Assembly (NCBI GenBank): GCA_964016985.1
Contig: OZ024821.1
Span: 11,180,550 to 11,244,549 of the forward strand
Source of the DNA: Anodontia alba
Taxonomy: Eukaryota > Mollusca > Bivalvia > Lucinida > Lucinidae
DNA: 64,000 nt
Direction of reading: 5' to 3'
Shown here: piece by piece, positions 35,947-46,064 of the stretch
Layout: each line of letters opens with the position of its first letter
Numbering within the stretch: position 1 is the stretch's first letter
Notes under the pieces: generated by a model
Seen by the model: only the letters and a program-made list of their open reading frames with translations
What the model was told of the DNA's origin: nothing
Databases searched by the model: none
Translations under genes and position numbers: made by a program

Positions 35947-36345
35947 CCTCTTTTTTGTGTGTTTCTGTATTGAGGGTAGCATCGGGACCCGGGGTGGAGC
36001 TGGCTGGCTGATGGGGTGCTTTGACCCCCCCCCCACCCCCCGGTGGTTTGTTCTGCTGGCCGTTCTGGGGCGGTGTCCCTGTGTTGGTCTTGCTTTTTGT
36101 TGCTTTGTGGTTTATTCTGCGGGGCAGTTTGTTTTAGTTTTGCCTGGTGTTGTTTTGTTCTTGTGATTTTCAGTCCTTTGAACATGGGATTACCTCGCTA
36201 GGGGGAGAGAAAGCTAATCTTAGTGCTTTTTGTACGTTTGTTCGGTTTGCGCTTGTTTGGTTTTGTCTGTTTCCTCTTCCTCTTGGAGTCTGGGAAGGGA
36301 TGCGGCTTGTGATTGTGGCCCTCCCTGGACTTTTCTCTTACATTT
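35947..36345 (+). mobile_element. Penelope tail copy with A-to-G cluster, in the DIRS RT
   Basis: Matches the tail from TTTCTGTA to the terminal CTTTTCTCTTAC. It splits the DIRS RT between CLGPT (35925-35940) and VAAYLRLQN (36370). Compared with the copies at 34350 and 14000, the first ~200 bp carry many G where both others have A, for example CCCGGGGTGGAGCTGGCTGG against CCCAGGGTGAAGTTAGCTAG. A C-run at 36025-36041 replaces ACACCCC. Confidence 0.88.
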
Positions 36346-38290
36346 TCTCATAAAAATAGTGTCATTGGTTGCAGCCTATCTCAGATTGCAAAACATGCGT
36401 CTGGTAGTATATCAGATGGTTGTTTTTTGGTAAATCAAATCATGAAACTGCTGTTTCTGGACAATAAAGGGCTTTAAATATCCTTGTGGATCTTGGTCTC
36501 GTGATAAACCTAGAAATATGGGCATTGTAACCAAATCAGTCAGTAGTTTACATAGGGGCTCATTTTTGGTTAGACAAGGGTCTAGTTTGTCCGACACAAG
36601 AAAGAGTGTCTAAAGTAAGAGAAGCGTGCACACTGGTAAAAGCAGCTTCCCATAGCCCCAAATTATCTTCATCTGTTGGGTCTGATGGCCTGTGCATAGA
36701 ACTCGTTCCGAATGCAAGACTGTTTATGAGACCAGTTCAGCTATATCTGCTCCCTTTAGGAGGCCAGCATTAATGGATCTAAAAACTATAGTTCCTTGCA
36801 ATCATCATTTTTAGAAACATCTTCAGTTTTGGCATTCAGATAAAAATCTTAGAGGGATTTTTATTTGTTCCCAGGCAAGTACCAAAGTATTGACAACAGA
36901 TGCCTCTTAATACGGTTACGGAGGTCTCTTTGAAAACTTGAATGTTTCAAGGAACATGGTCTATACAAGAAACAAAGATGCACATAAATTGGTTGGAAAT
37001 AAAAGCAGTGTTTCTTGCTGTCAATCATTTTCTTTCCCAAATGAAAGGCCATGTAGTGGAGATCTAGTCAGACAACACAATGGTAGTTCAGTAAGTAAAC
37101 AAAGAAGGGGGAAAAATTCTCCTCCTTTGTGTTACCTAGGATGGGATCTGTGGCATCTAGCAAGAGCCAACGATATTTTGCTGAAATCGGCTCATTTAGC
37201 GGGCGTTCGGAATGTCTTGGCCGACAGTCTCAGTCGGGTCAAAATAAAACCAACAGAGTGGTCCCCGAACAGTGCAATAGTGCACAGGTTGTTTCAAATA
37301 TGGGGAATCCATTGATAGACCTGTTTGCGTCAGAGGACAACAAGAAAACTCCTATGTTCTGCACATGGTTTCCCAGTCACTCGGCACTGACAATAGATGC
37401 CTTGTCAATTGCTTTGGGAGAACATGGAAGCATATCCATTTCCTTCGATCTGTCTTTTGCCAAAAGACTTTCAACACATGAAGAAATTTCACTGCCAGAT
37501 AATTCCGATTACACCAGAGTGGCCACGAAGAAATCGGTACACCAGTCTGCTGCAGTTCTTGGTGGCATGTCCGGTAAGACTGTCGGTAATACTAGATCTG
37601 TTGACTCAAGCGAAAACAAAAATATTTCAACCCAACCCACAGATTTTTAGTCTGACTGCATGGCTGTTGTCAACTGATCATTCTAGAATAAGGGATTTTC
37701 GAATGACGATAGAAAACTCGTGCGGCATCATGGAGATCAGGAACTAGGAAAGATTATGCAGTCAAGTTCAACAAGTTCAGTAGCTGATGGGGTGAATCAA
37801 ATATTGGTTCCCATGCAGCCTCTTTTAGTGACTGTGCAGATTTTCTGACAAGCTTGTTTCAGGCAAGGTTGAAATATCGTACCATTTCCGGCCAAAGGTC
37901 CATGTTGTCTGTTACGGTGTCCCAGGTTAATGGCACGCCAGTAGGATGACATCCTGATATCGTTAGATTATTGAAAGGCGCTTTTAATTCTAGAATCCAG
38001 TAAAAGTGCTAGAATGGGATTAACAGAAAATGCTAAATATCTTGACGAAAATTCCCTTTTGAACCCATACATAAGAGTTCAACAATTTTAACCTGGAAAA
38101 CGGTTTTTCTTACAACGATATCAACGTTCAGGGGATGCGTTGACCTCAAGCGTCGAAGACTGATGTTGGCTACGTGAATATCATGCCTGGTCATCTTTGT
38201 TCGAGAAGGGTTAGCTAAACAAGACAGGCCTAGCCATAGCGTATGAAATTTTCGTGCCATGTTTCACCAAAAAAAGTGGAAGTTTATTCG

Positions 38291-39837
38291 AAAAGAACTG
38301 CAGAACACTAGAATTACGGTCAATTTCTGACTGTGAGACAGTTGTACAGTTATTATTATCTGTGTCAAAGCAGGGCAGTGTCAAAGCAGATGATTGCAAC
38401 TTGGATTGTCAAGGTATAAAATTAGCCTATAGTGAAATAGATAAGAAGGTTAGGGCTCACTTGACAAGGGTTGGTCCATCTTGGGCTTTATTCATAAACC
38501 GCGATTGTTGAGGCCGCTGACGGGAGCTCAGTGGATACATTTAAGCGATTCTAGTATAGAGATGTGGACTCACAAAACTGGGAGTTTTAACATGTACAAA
38601 GTTTTTATTCCCGGTGCGTTGCCAAGTGTATATTTTGCAATTTATATTATTCTAATGATGTAATGTGTATCATGGTAGAGATTACTGGAGGCTTAGTATC
38701 CGGAGTAAAGGATTCACATATGATACATGTATAGTGCATTCAGTGGAGGGACGTAAAGATGAAGTAATGTAATGTAATGTAATGTATATTATGGTCCAGG
38801 AAGTCTTTATATATTGAAGTTAGCACTTAAAGTTCTTTGTATAGAGCTTATTTTGTCGTGCGGGTTAATCCGAGAAAGTCCGGCAACCATTCATACCACA
38901 TTTACTCCTCATATAAGTATAAATTTATCATAAAATTTGAACTTGAAAACAAATTTTATAACTTTGTGGGTACTCATTTGAATTACCTCGACAAGACAGG
39001 GCAATTCAAATCATTACCCACAACATTTGCTTTTATAAAAAATAATAAAACAAATAATAATACATAATCATTATTAAATCCTCTGCTGATCTTTCTTTAA
39101 TGTATGCCCTTTTCAGGTTGATATTATGCTACACGCACGATGCAGTAATTAGGTCGATTACGATATGTAATTTAGCTAAAGAACATCAGCTCATACAACA
39201 ATTGGCCGCACAAAGGGAATATCTAGAGGCGGGGTTACGGCGTTCAAGCGAACCACTCCCTTTCTGACTCAAAATTTTCTTGGGGAAATTTGGATACAGT
39301 CTTTACCCAGAATGTTCGCACACCTAATTCTTTAACTTGTACTTCTCCGAATGCATGTGTTTGAACAAGGTCAGTTTACTACCTGTTAATAATTTTAAAA
39401 TTACTGGATGAATCTGTAACGTTTGATCGGGGTCTACAGTGTTTGATAAAACTTTATACTTTGAAAAAAAAAAAAAAAAAAAAAAAGATTTTAGCAAATA
39501 AATGAGAAGTTTCTAACAGAACAAAAACTAAAATGCTAACACCGTTATGAAATTCCATTATGCTTAAACTCAACATACTGTTTGTAAATTAAACCATTAC
39601 AAGATTCAACTTGAGTCACATTTTATTAATGTCTTTGTGATGTATACCCCATATCCACCACCCACCCTGTTTTAATTTACTCTGTTATTTCTATATTTTA
39701 TACTACAGTCATCCCTCTCTACACCGACACTTGCTATACAACAACAAAATTCGTTTTTATGATGCTTTAGCCCAAGAGGTGACAATTAATCAAATTATAC
39801 AAGGATATTATAATTTAAAGCTTTAAAACTACATTTT
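38291..39837. other. Unassigned stretch of intron 2 after the DIRS element
   Basis: The 85-codon open frame at 38254-38511 begins in decayed tyrosine-recombinase sequence and then has no recognisable similarity. GTAATGTAATGTAATGTA at 38766 is a short pentamer repeat. An A-run is at 39463-39486. Confidence 0.5.
38950..39030. repeat. Hairpin, TTGTGGGTACTCATTTGAAT type
   Basis: TTTGTGGGTACTCATTTGAA and TTCAAATCATTACCCACAAC are arms around TTACCTCGACAAGACAGGGC. It resembles the centre of family A but with a different tip. Confidence 0.55.
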
Positions 39838-39886
39838 GGATATTTGTTAGATCAGCGAGTCAATTCTAACAAATATCCAAAACATA
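39838..39886. repeat. Hairpin near 39.86 kb
   Basis: TTTTGGATATTTGTTAGA and TCTAACAAATATCCAAAA are arms around TCAGCGAGTCAAT. No further similarity seen. Confidence 0.6.
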
Positions 39887-40082
39887 TGTTCTGTGAGACA
39901 ATAAGAATAAACACGCCCTTCTTTGCATATTATTCTGTTGAGTTTAAGGATTCTTTACAACAGCAATTTATTTTTACGTACGGCAATATCTTTGGGAACA
40001 AACGCTATCGTTGTAATGAGAATCCATTGTATATAAATATTACTTGATGTCCTTAGGAACCAAAGTTCATCTTTTTTTTACA

Positions 40083-40404
40083 TACAATCGACTCTCGTTA
40101 TCTCGACTTTGCTTACCTCGAACAACCGCTTATCTCGAAGTGAAATCGGGTCAATGTTTTAACATGGAAATCTAACAACAACTAACAAAATATTGTGGAA
40201 AAGAGGAGAAATTGCTCCTAAGGAGCAATTTCTCCTTTTGTACAAAATTTTCAATATATCTCTAACCACAGGAGTCAAATTACATATTCACATGTTAATT
40301 GTGGTTGTTCGATTTATTTTTCTCTAATTCTGCAAATCTGATAGGTCGAGATACGGATGTCTCGAAGTATTTCAAAGACTTCGAGACAACGAGAGTCGAC
40401 TGTA
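40083..40404. mobile_element. MITE with pogo/Tigger-like ends
   Basis: The left end TACAATCGACTCTCGTTATC and the right end (other strand) TACAGTCGACTCTCGTTGTC are inverted repeats with TA at the tips, as for Tc1/mariner-pogo elements. A hairpin GGAGAAATTGCTCC/GGAGCAATTTCTCC lies in the middle. About 320 bp, non-coding, intron 2. Confidence 0.78.
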
Positions 40405-40517
40405 TTGTGTAATGGAACCTATATGGCTTACATAGCTCTAGATAACAGGGTTATCCAGATAAATATTAAATAAATTAACTAATTAACTAAGATGCCCCCC
40501 CCCCCCTCCACCTCCAA

Positions 40518-40660
40518 CACTTCTAATTTTCAGCCAATCAGATTACCTGATCCAAGTTGTTGATACAAATTTTACATACTTAATGGCAAATAGTGCAAAT
40601 CCAGATCAGTTGGCTTCTTCAGAATCGAACTGATATGGATCTACACTGTTTGATAAGACA
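40518..40660 (+). repeat. Dispersed repeat ending in a family E hairpin (also at 25886-25970 and 50562-50690)
   Basis: CTAATTTTCAGCCAATCAGA and ACTTAATGGCAA precede the hairpin at 40586. The copy at 50562-50690 has TTAGCCAATCAGATTACTTA with the same order and its hairpin; the copy at 25886-25970 has TTTTCAGCCAATCAGATTAC but no hairpin. Three copies share about 80 bp of left flank, so hairpin plus flank may be one element. Confidence 0.7.
40586..40652. repeat. Hairpin repeat, family E, copy 4 (subtype with TTGGCTTCTTC tip)
   Basis: GCAAATAGTGCAAATCCAGA and ATATGGATCTACACTGTTTG are the arms. It is part of the dispersed repeat at 40518-40660. Confidence 0.75.
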
Positions 40661-40696
40661 GGGTATATCCTGGACCAGCAAGACCAGGATATATAA

Positions 40697-40936
40697 TAGA
40701 GCCAGCGCACGACAGACCCTACAATAAGACCTGTATGACCAGCAGACTCAGATCAGTCTGTACATCAACCTAGTATGGCCAGGGTTCTCTTTCATCCTCT
40801 TTGGATAGCCTAGGGGCTTTAGAAGACACATGTCATCAGTGAAGACTCTGATCAGACTGCGCGGATGCGCAAGCTGATCTGAGTCTTCGCTGGTCGCACT
40901 AGTCGTATTGTAGGTTTTGTCGTACGCTGACTCATA
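40697..40936. mobile_element. Palindromic MITE, family B, upstream of exon 3
   Basis: Terminal repeats CAGCGCACGACA/TGTCGTACGCTG and CCTACAATAAGAC/GTCGTATTGTAGG. Inside is a strong hairpin, GACTCTGATCAGACTGCGCG with its complement. The second copy is 0.94 kb downstream in the same arrangement. Confidence 0.8.
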
Positions 40937-40987
40937 TTCTTTTTTCTCGAATTGTAGGTTCTCTGCAAGATTTGCTGTCGTACATTA

Positions 40988-41266
40988 CATTACGAAAACA
41001 CGCCTATTCAAATATATTGAAAATTTCACCACCAAAAAACTTAGTTTTTAGATATAAATTCTGATATTTTTTATATTTCTGCTCAAAACATAGATTTTGG
41101 GTACTCGTTAGAACTGCCTCGCCGAGGCGGTTCTAACAGGTACCCACAGTCTATGTTTTTGAGCAGAAATATTAGAAAAAATAATGTATAACCCTGTAAA
41201 CCGCAGTTTTACTGTATAAAAGTGGGGTTTAAGGGGTCAAAATTATATAGGCATGTTTTCGTGATG
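40988..41266 (+). mobile_element. Palindromic MITE, family A, copy 4, next to exon 3
   Basis: Complete copy with both terminal repeats and the central GCCTCGCCGAGGCGG palindrome. Its right end is 35 bp before the first base of exon 3, so the branch point of intron 2 must lie in the MITE or the few bases after it. Confidence 0.9.
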
Positions 41267-41301
41267 GTTACTTATCAAAACTATTGTCTTTTAATTACTA
41301 G

Positions 41302-41421
41302 AGGAAGGTCAAGACGATTTCAACGTTTATATCAACATGTTCCAGAACGGCTCAAAGACAATAGAGGAAACCTATGTGAGGCTGGAGGGAACATCCAATA
41401 TATATCATCCAGTAATATTTG
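41302..41421 (+). CDS. CHST15-like: CHST15-like exon 3: variable middle of the sulfotransferase domain
   Basis: A symmetric phase 1-1 exon of 120 nt. The acceptor is TTACTAG at 41301 and the donor is GTATGG at 41422. The split first codon (G|AG) gives Glu, then EGQDDFNVYINMFQ, a sequon at NGS (172-174), and TSNIYHPVIFG. In CHST15 the block before the ITGEAS motif has this position and length, and VIFG joins directly to DGSGS in the next exon to make that motif. Residue conservation is modest, but both phases and the VIFG-DGSGS join support it. Skipping this exon would keep the frame. MITEs end 35 bp upstream and begin about 31 bp downstream. Confidence 0.82.
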
Positions 41422-41452
41422 GTATGGAATACAGTTTTTCGTCATACAAGCA

Positions 41453-41624
41453 AACCTGGCCTAAAGACCACCTGTATTAAGCAATCACTTGCCTTTAAAG
41501 GCAACTATTTCAGATCCCATTAAAGGCAAAGAGTGTAAATCTACTTGTATTAAGCAAGCACCTGTCTTAAGCAACCAGTTTTTGGCTTTCCCATAGGTGC
41601 ATGCTTAACACAGGTTTGACTGTA
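41453..41624. mobile_element. Short MITE just after exon 3
   Basis: The left end CAAACCTGGCCTAAAGACC and the right end (other strand) TCAAACCTGTGTTAAGCATG share CAAACCTG; the body repeats CACCTGTATTAAGCAA and CACCTGTCTTAAGCAA. It starts about 31 bp after the exon 3 donor. Confidence 0.55.
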
Positions 41625-41640
41625 TTTTCAAAACATATGA

Positions 41641-41880
41641 ACCAGTGCACAACAAAACCTACAATAAGACCATTGTAACCAGCAAAGACTCAGATCAGCA
41701 TGTACATCCACCCAGTATGGCAAGGGTTCTCGTTTATCCCATTTTGGATAGCCCGGAGGCTGTAGAAGGCTGATGCGATCAGCGAAGACTCTGATCAGAC
41801 TGCGCGGATGCGCAGTCTGATCTGAGTCTTCACTGGTCGCATACGTCTTATTGCAGGTTTTGGCGTGCGCTGGCTTACAT
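41641..41880. mobile_element. Palindromic MITE, family B, downstream of exon 3
   Basis: Same layout as 40697-40936: CAGTGCACAACAAAACCTAC at the left, GGTTTTGGCGTGCGCTGG at the right, hairpin GACTCTGATCAGACTGCGCG and complement at 41785-41830. The two copies are direct repeats around exon 3. Confidence 0.8.
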
Positions 41881-41949
41881 ATTAATAGGATCAGATACAC
41901 TCTCAGGGGAGGCAACTCTGGGGCAGGCAACTGCTAAAAAGTTTTTTGT

Positions 41950-42065
41950 CTCCTTCTGAAAATGGATCTACTCTAAAAGGAAAAAAAATACCCCCCCCCC
42001 CCCCCTTTGCGACCCCCCGGGAGCAATTTACTTTTATAGTAGATCCATTTTCAGAAGGGAGTTGG
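41950..42065. repeat. Inverted repeat around a C-run
   Basis: TCCTTCTGAAAATGGATCTA and TAGATCCATTTTCAGAAGGG are near-perfect arms. The interior has AAAGGAAAAAAAATA, a C-run at 41992-42005, and GGGAGCAATTTACTTT. Confidence 0.7.
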
Positions 42066-42296
42066 TTTGAAGGAAAGCAAATAGGAAGTTGCAAAAATTG
42101 CCTCCCTTATACAAAATGGGAGAAGATCTACCAAGTGAATCCTGTCACCTTAATGTACATATGTACATATGAGTTAAATACGTTTTTATTTGTTACTATT
42201 ACTAAAGTGGCAGTAGCAGCATTTTAAGGCGTTCGAACACTAAAGTTTTGACAATAGTAATGTTATTATATTGTGTAACTAGGTGAATGTAAAAGT

Positions 42297-42533
42297 AAGT
42301 AAGTAAGTAAGTAATAATAATAATGATAATAATAATAATAATAATAGTAATAATTATTATAATAATGATAATAATAATAATAATAACAATAGCAAGAATA
42401 ATAATAATGATGATGATAATAACAAAACACGGATATTGACGAGATGGAGGTAAATAATAATAATAATAATAATGATAACAATAAAAAATCCAGACCATAT
42501 CTATAGACTAGCCACAGAGCTCAACAAGACTAA

Positions 42534-42626
<93 letters not shown>
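42297..42626. repeat. (TAA)n-rich block and long (TA)n microsatellite
   Basis: AATAATAATGAT-type repeats at 42297-42480, then about 45 uninterrupted TA units at 42536-42626. Ile-rich open frames here are artefacts. Intron 3. Confidence 0.97.
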
Positions 42627-42627
<1 letters not shown>

Positions 42628-42981
42628 CTAAGCCTTGGGCAAGGCTAGCCTTATGGCGACGTCCCTCGTGTTACATCTTCATAATGTGGTGTACTCAGGG
42701 GCAAAAGAAATCGTGTACACGTTTTAAATACTCATATCTTTATTGCTTTTCACCACACTGGTTCTAAATTATGCGCGATGTTTTATTACCCAAGTTCAAA
42801 TGATGTGGTTTAGTAAATAATGAATGAAACGTTGAACGTAGATGTCGACTATGCACATCTGACATGTGCGTCATTTCCGAAAGCCAATTTTCCTGCTCGT
42901 CAGTATTTGAATTCTCGGTTGTTTCCAACAAACCATAAACTCTGCATTTCATTTAATAAAGTAAGTAGGTAAGTTGGCTTT

Positions 42982-43261
42982 CATTACGAAAACACTCCTA
43001 TTCAAATATATTGAAAATTTCACCACCAAAAACTGAAAGTTTTCAGAAAAAAAATTTCTGATATTGTATCATATTACTGCTCAAAACATAGATTGTGGAT
43101 ACTCGTTAGAACCGCCTCGCCGAGGCGGCTCTAACGAGTATCTACAATCTATGTTTTTGAGCAGAAATAAGAAAAATAATGTCTGCCCCTGTAAACCCCA
43201 GTTTTACTATATAAAGTGGAGTTTAAGGGGGTCAACATTATATAGGCATATTTTCGTGATG
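42982..43261 (+). mobile_element. Palindromic MITE, family A, copy 5
   Basis: CATTACGAAAACACTCCTAT to ATATTTTCGTGAT, with the full central palindrome. In intron 3. Confidence 0.9.
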
Positions 43262-43685
43262 ATTTAAAGAGGGCGACTCTTTTGGCAATGCCATTCTTCC
43301 ATGAAGCTCTCTAAAATACATACAAAACAAATGGAAACACGAACTGTGAAGCCTTATTCTTTCTGCGAAATACCTAAAAATTGAAATATCGCTTGCTGCA
43401 GTTGTGTTCAGCACTTCACGGAGCAGATGGCGGATGTATGTATCTCTATATATTGAAATGTTTTGTCAGAAAAGAAAAAAAAACCTTTCGAGCAAAATAG
43501 ACTATTGATCAAAACATTAACCATTGAAAGTTCAACAAAATGCCCTGCGCGGATAGTGAACATTCCCTTCGCTTGTGTATTTTAAAATGTTCATTTCACA
43601 GACATACTAAAAGGATCAATAATTACTGGTAACACGTGCTCGGTACAATTTTCAACAGAAGAAATGTTTTCAGTCTTATTTTCCC

Positions 43686-43942
43686 TAGAAAACAGGATTC
43701 AACATTTCATGCAAAACGTCTCCATTGGATTTGACATTTCATGCAAATCGCCTCCATCGGAGGAATTTGCATGAAACGTCAAATCCAGGTTTCTATTTTT
43801 TTTTACGTTTCATGCAAATTGTTTCCAATGGAGACGCTTCCTGCTTTTCCCAGAAAACAGGATTTGACATTTCATGCAAATTGTCTCCAATGGATACGAT
43901 TTGCACTAAACGTCAAATCCGGTTTCCTGAGAAAAGTCAGAA
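43686..43942. repeat. Compound inverted repeats, family D
   Basis: Four inverted modules built on TTTCATGCAAATTGTCTCCA and CATGAAACGTCAAATCC, bounded by GAAAACAGGATT and AATCCGGTTTCCTGAGAAAA. The modules relate to family D hairpins, seemingly several insertions into one another. Confidence 0.65.
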
Positions 43943-44048
43943 AATAGATATGTTTGTCCTCAGCTGAATTAGCCCAGAGAGTGGTAATTAATTAAGGGTA
44001 ATACGGCATTTACTCTGAATATTGGGACTTCGTAACAACTTATCGTAC

Positions 44049-44328
44049 CATTACGAAAACACGCCTAGTCAATTATATAGAAAATTTCACCTCCAAAAAC
44101 TGAAAATTTTCAGATAAAAAATTCTGATATTTTTCAAGTTTCTGCTCAAAACATAGATTGTGGGTATTCGTTAGAACCGCCTCGGCGAGGCGGTTCCAAC
44201 GAATACCCACAATCCATGTTTTTGAGCAGAAATGAGAAAAATAATGTATACCCCCTGTAAACCCCAGTTTTACTATATAAAAGTGGGATTGAAGGGGGTC
44301 AAAATTATACAGGCATGTTTTCATGATG
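44049..44328 (+). mobile_element. Palindromic MITE, family A, copy 6
   Basis: CATTACGAAAACACGCCTAG to GGCATGTTTTCATGATG, with central CGCCTCGGCGAGGCGG. In intron 3, 0.8 kb from copy 5. Confidence 0.9.
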
Positions 44329-44377
44329 CTCTTTATTAACCCATTGTATAATCTGAAGACCCTTAATAGGGCAATTA

Positions 44378-44432
44378 GCAAAGAGTGCAGACCCAGGTCA
44401 GACGCCGTCTGGTCAAGGTCTTCACTGTTTGC
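44378..44432. repeat. Hairpin repeat, family E, copy 5
   Basis: GCAAAGAGTGCAGACCCAGG and GGTCTTCACTGTTTGC, with tip GACGCCGTC. Shortened copy 50 bp after MITE family A copy 6. Confidence 0.72.
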
Positions 44433-44778
44433 AAATAACAATTTTTCACGAGGAATATCTAAACCATATAGCCTGACATGCGTACCTAAAACCGAATTAG
44501 AATCTAACAACATTTAGTGTGGGGTGTTCATTCATTCTATAATGGGTTAACTTTAGTGTCAAAATCTGGTAGATGAGTGGCAACAATTAACGCCACTTTT
44601 TGCCTGACTTGATGTGGGTCTACACTGTTGGTTGCTCAGACCTCTTGATCTGAATACTTATAGTTAATATGGTGTAAATCCAACCAATCCAAAACTGTCA
44701 AACACAATTGCTGCCATTTATGCATCAAAGATGTCATTTTTTTAATTTTGAGTATATAATAGAAAGCATTTATCAAAT

Positions 44779-45072
44779 ATGGTTCTGGGGTGGTCGGGTG
44801 GTGCGAAGGTGTCGTGTATCTTACGTCACCGGGGCGTCCAACTGATATTGGCTTACAGTTGGGCAAGGCCTGCTATCCTTGTAGCAGGTAAGGGTAGATG
44901 GGGAATATTTTTTATTTCTTCTGTTTCTTCACTTTCATTCCTGTTCCTTTCTTCCCTGTCCCTCTCTTTAATCTCTTCTACTATCTCTTCTATCACTTTT
45001 CTCCCTTTCTCTGGGAGACGACACAAAATGACCCACAAGGGTTGACGTGTCGTTAAACCCCAACACAATCAA
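44779..45072 (+). mobile_element. SINE-like dispersed repeat, copy 1
   Basis: GGTTCTGGGGTGGTCGGGTG, then CCGGGGCGTCCAACTGATAT, TTACAGTTGGGCAAGGCCTG, a T/C-rich stretch, GGGAGACGACACAAAATG and the 3' end CGTTAAACCCCAACACAATC plus AATCAAA. The short CAATC-type tail is typical for molluscan SINEs. The open frames are not coding. Confidence 0.6.
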
Positions 45073-45781
45073 TCAAATATGGTTCCAACTATTGACTTTG
45101 ATAACAGCAACTATTGACTTTGATAACAACAACTATTGATTTGATAACAGCGTGAGTTTATTTTGAGTTTTGTAAATTATACTTCAAGTAAAGAGATGAT
45201 CAATCTGTACTGTTAATATAATTTACTGTTGTTGCCATGAAAATGGACTGAGTGAAAAATAAAGAGTCTTGATTGATTAATTGAGTGTAACAAGGAAATG
45301 CGGGGTTGTTCCATATTTGTTGATGTTTCGCATGTTGGTTGTTACAAAATGTAAATATTTCAGTCGACAGTTTTCATGTCAAAAATTTATTTGAGTGAAC
45401 TTGTTAATCATATATTTCCCTATTTTGCGCACTTTTGCCAAACAAGAGAGTGTTTATGCCGCAAGACGGAGAGTACTTATGCCGCACCCTACATTATCAT
45501 ACATTTTTTTATTCATTTTACTAAAAGGATCAATAATTACTGATCAATTTATGACATAAATACATATATTTGACGAAAACAAATATACATAAATGTCACG
45601 GGATTGGCTGTAGGCTAGGCCTATATTTATCCTCTCCCAGGGTGCTGTGACAGATGTAGAAAACATATAAGCAGTACATACATAAGATGAACTGTATGTC
45701 TATACATAATAACTAGGCAAACGTTACAAATATACATGCAAGCTGATCTGGGCTTATAGATCAATGAATACTGTAGTATAG

Positions 45782-45862
45782 GTCGACGAACAAAGAATGT
45801 CCAGATCAGATTGCACAGATGCGTACCCTCATCTGGACCTTCTCTGGCGGCATGTGACATGA
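45782..45862. repeat. Diverged hairpin repeat, second copy
   Basis: CGACGAACAAAGAATGTCCA pairs with TCTGGACCTTCTCTGGCGGC around a GCACAGATGCGTACCCTC tip. Same family as 29888-29976 in the opposite orientation. Confidence 0.6.
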
Positions 45863-46025
45863 GGACCTTTTTTCCACGTTTTGCATCATCTTTTAGTCAT
45901 TTGTTGTTGGGACTGCTTTAAATGGTAAGAATTTCCAAATTATTTCCTTTAAGGATACAGTTCACACAAATGACACACAACATGTTTATATTTTTTCAGT
46001 ATTTTTTCCGCGCTGTAACATAATC

Positions 46026-46031
<6 letters not shown>

Positions 46032-46062
<31 letters not shown>
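46032..46062. repeat. (TA)n microsatellite
   Basis: About 15 TA units. Confidence 0.95.

Positions 46063-46064
<2 letters not shown>

Larger units (their letters stand above)
33240..38290 (+). mobile_element. Decayed DIRS-type retrotransposon (gag, RT/RNase H, tyrosine recombinase)
   Basis: In gene orientation inside intron 2. Gag-like pieces at 33360-34200 and 34900-35370 (for example VPTLDELTKG, FRDLFAISTKLLYQLSRTGA) are followed by RT (LKEGLKLEFLSIPF, GIRETS, RPVINL at 35510-35750; VAAYLRLQNMRLVVYQ at 36370-36420). RNase H comes next (LTTDAS near 36895; SAHLAGVRNVLADSLSRVK at 37185-37245), then NPLIDLFASEDNKK. At 37810-38290 an integrase-like tyrosine recombinase region (SGQRSMLSVTVSQVNG, then LAKQDRPSH) identifies the DIRS class. 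Many stops and frameshifts are present, and three Penelope tails interrupt it. Termini were not defined. Confidence 0.85.

Noticed and set aside
42202..42498. Ile/Tyr-rich open frames
   Set aside because: Low-complexity (TAA)n sequence.
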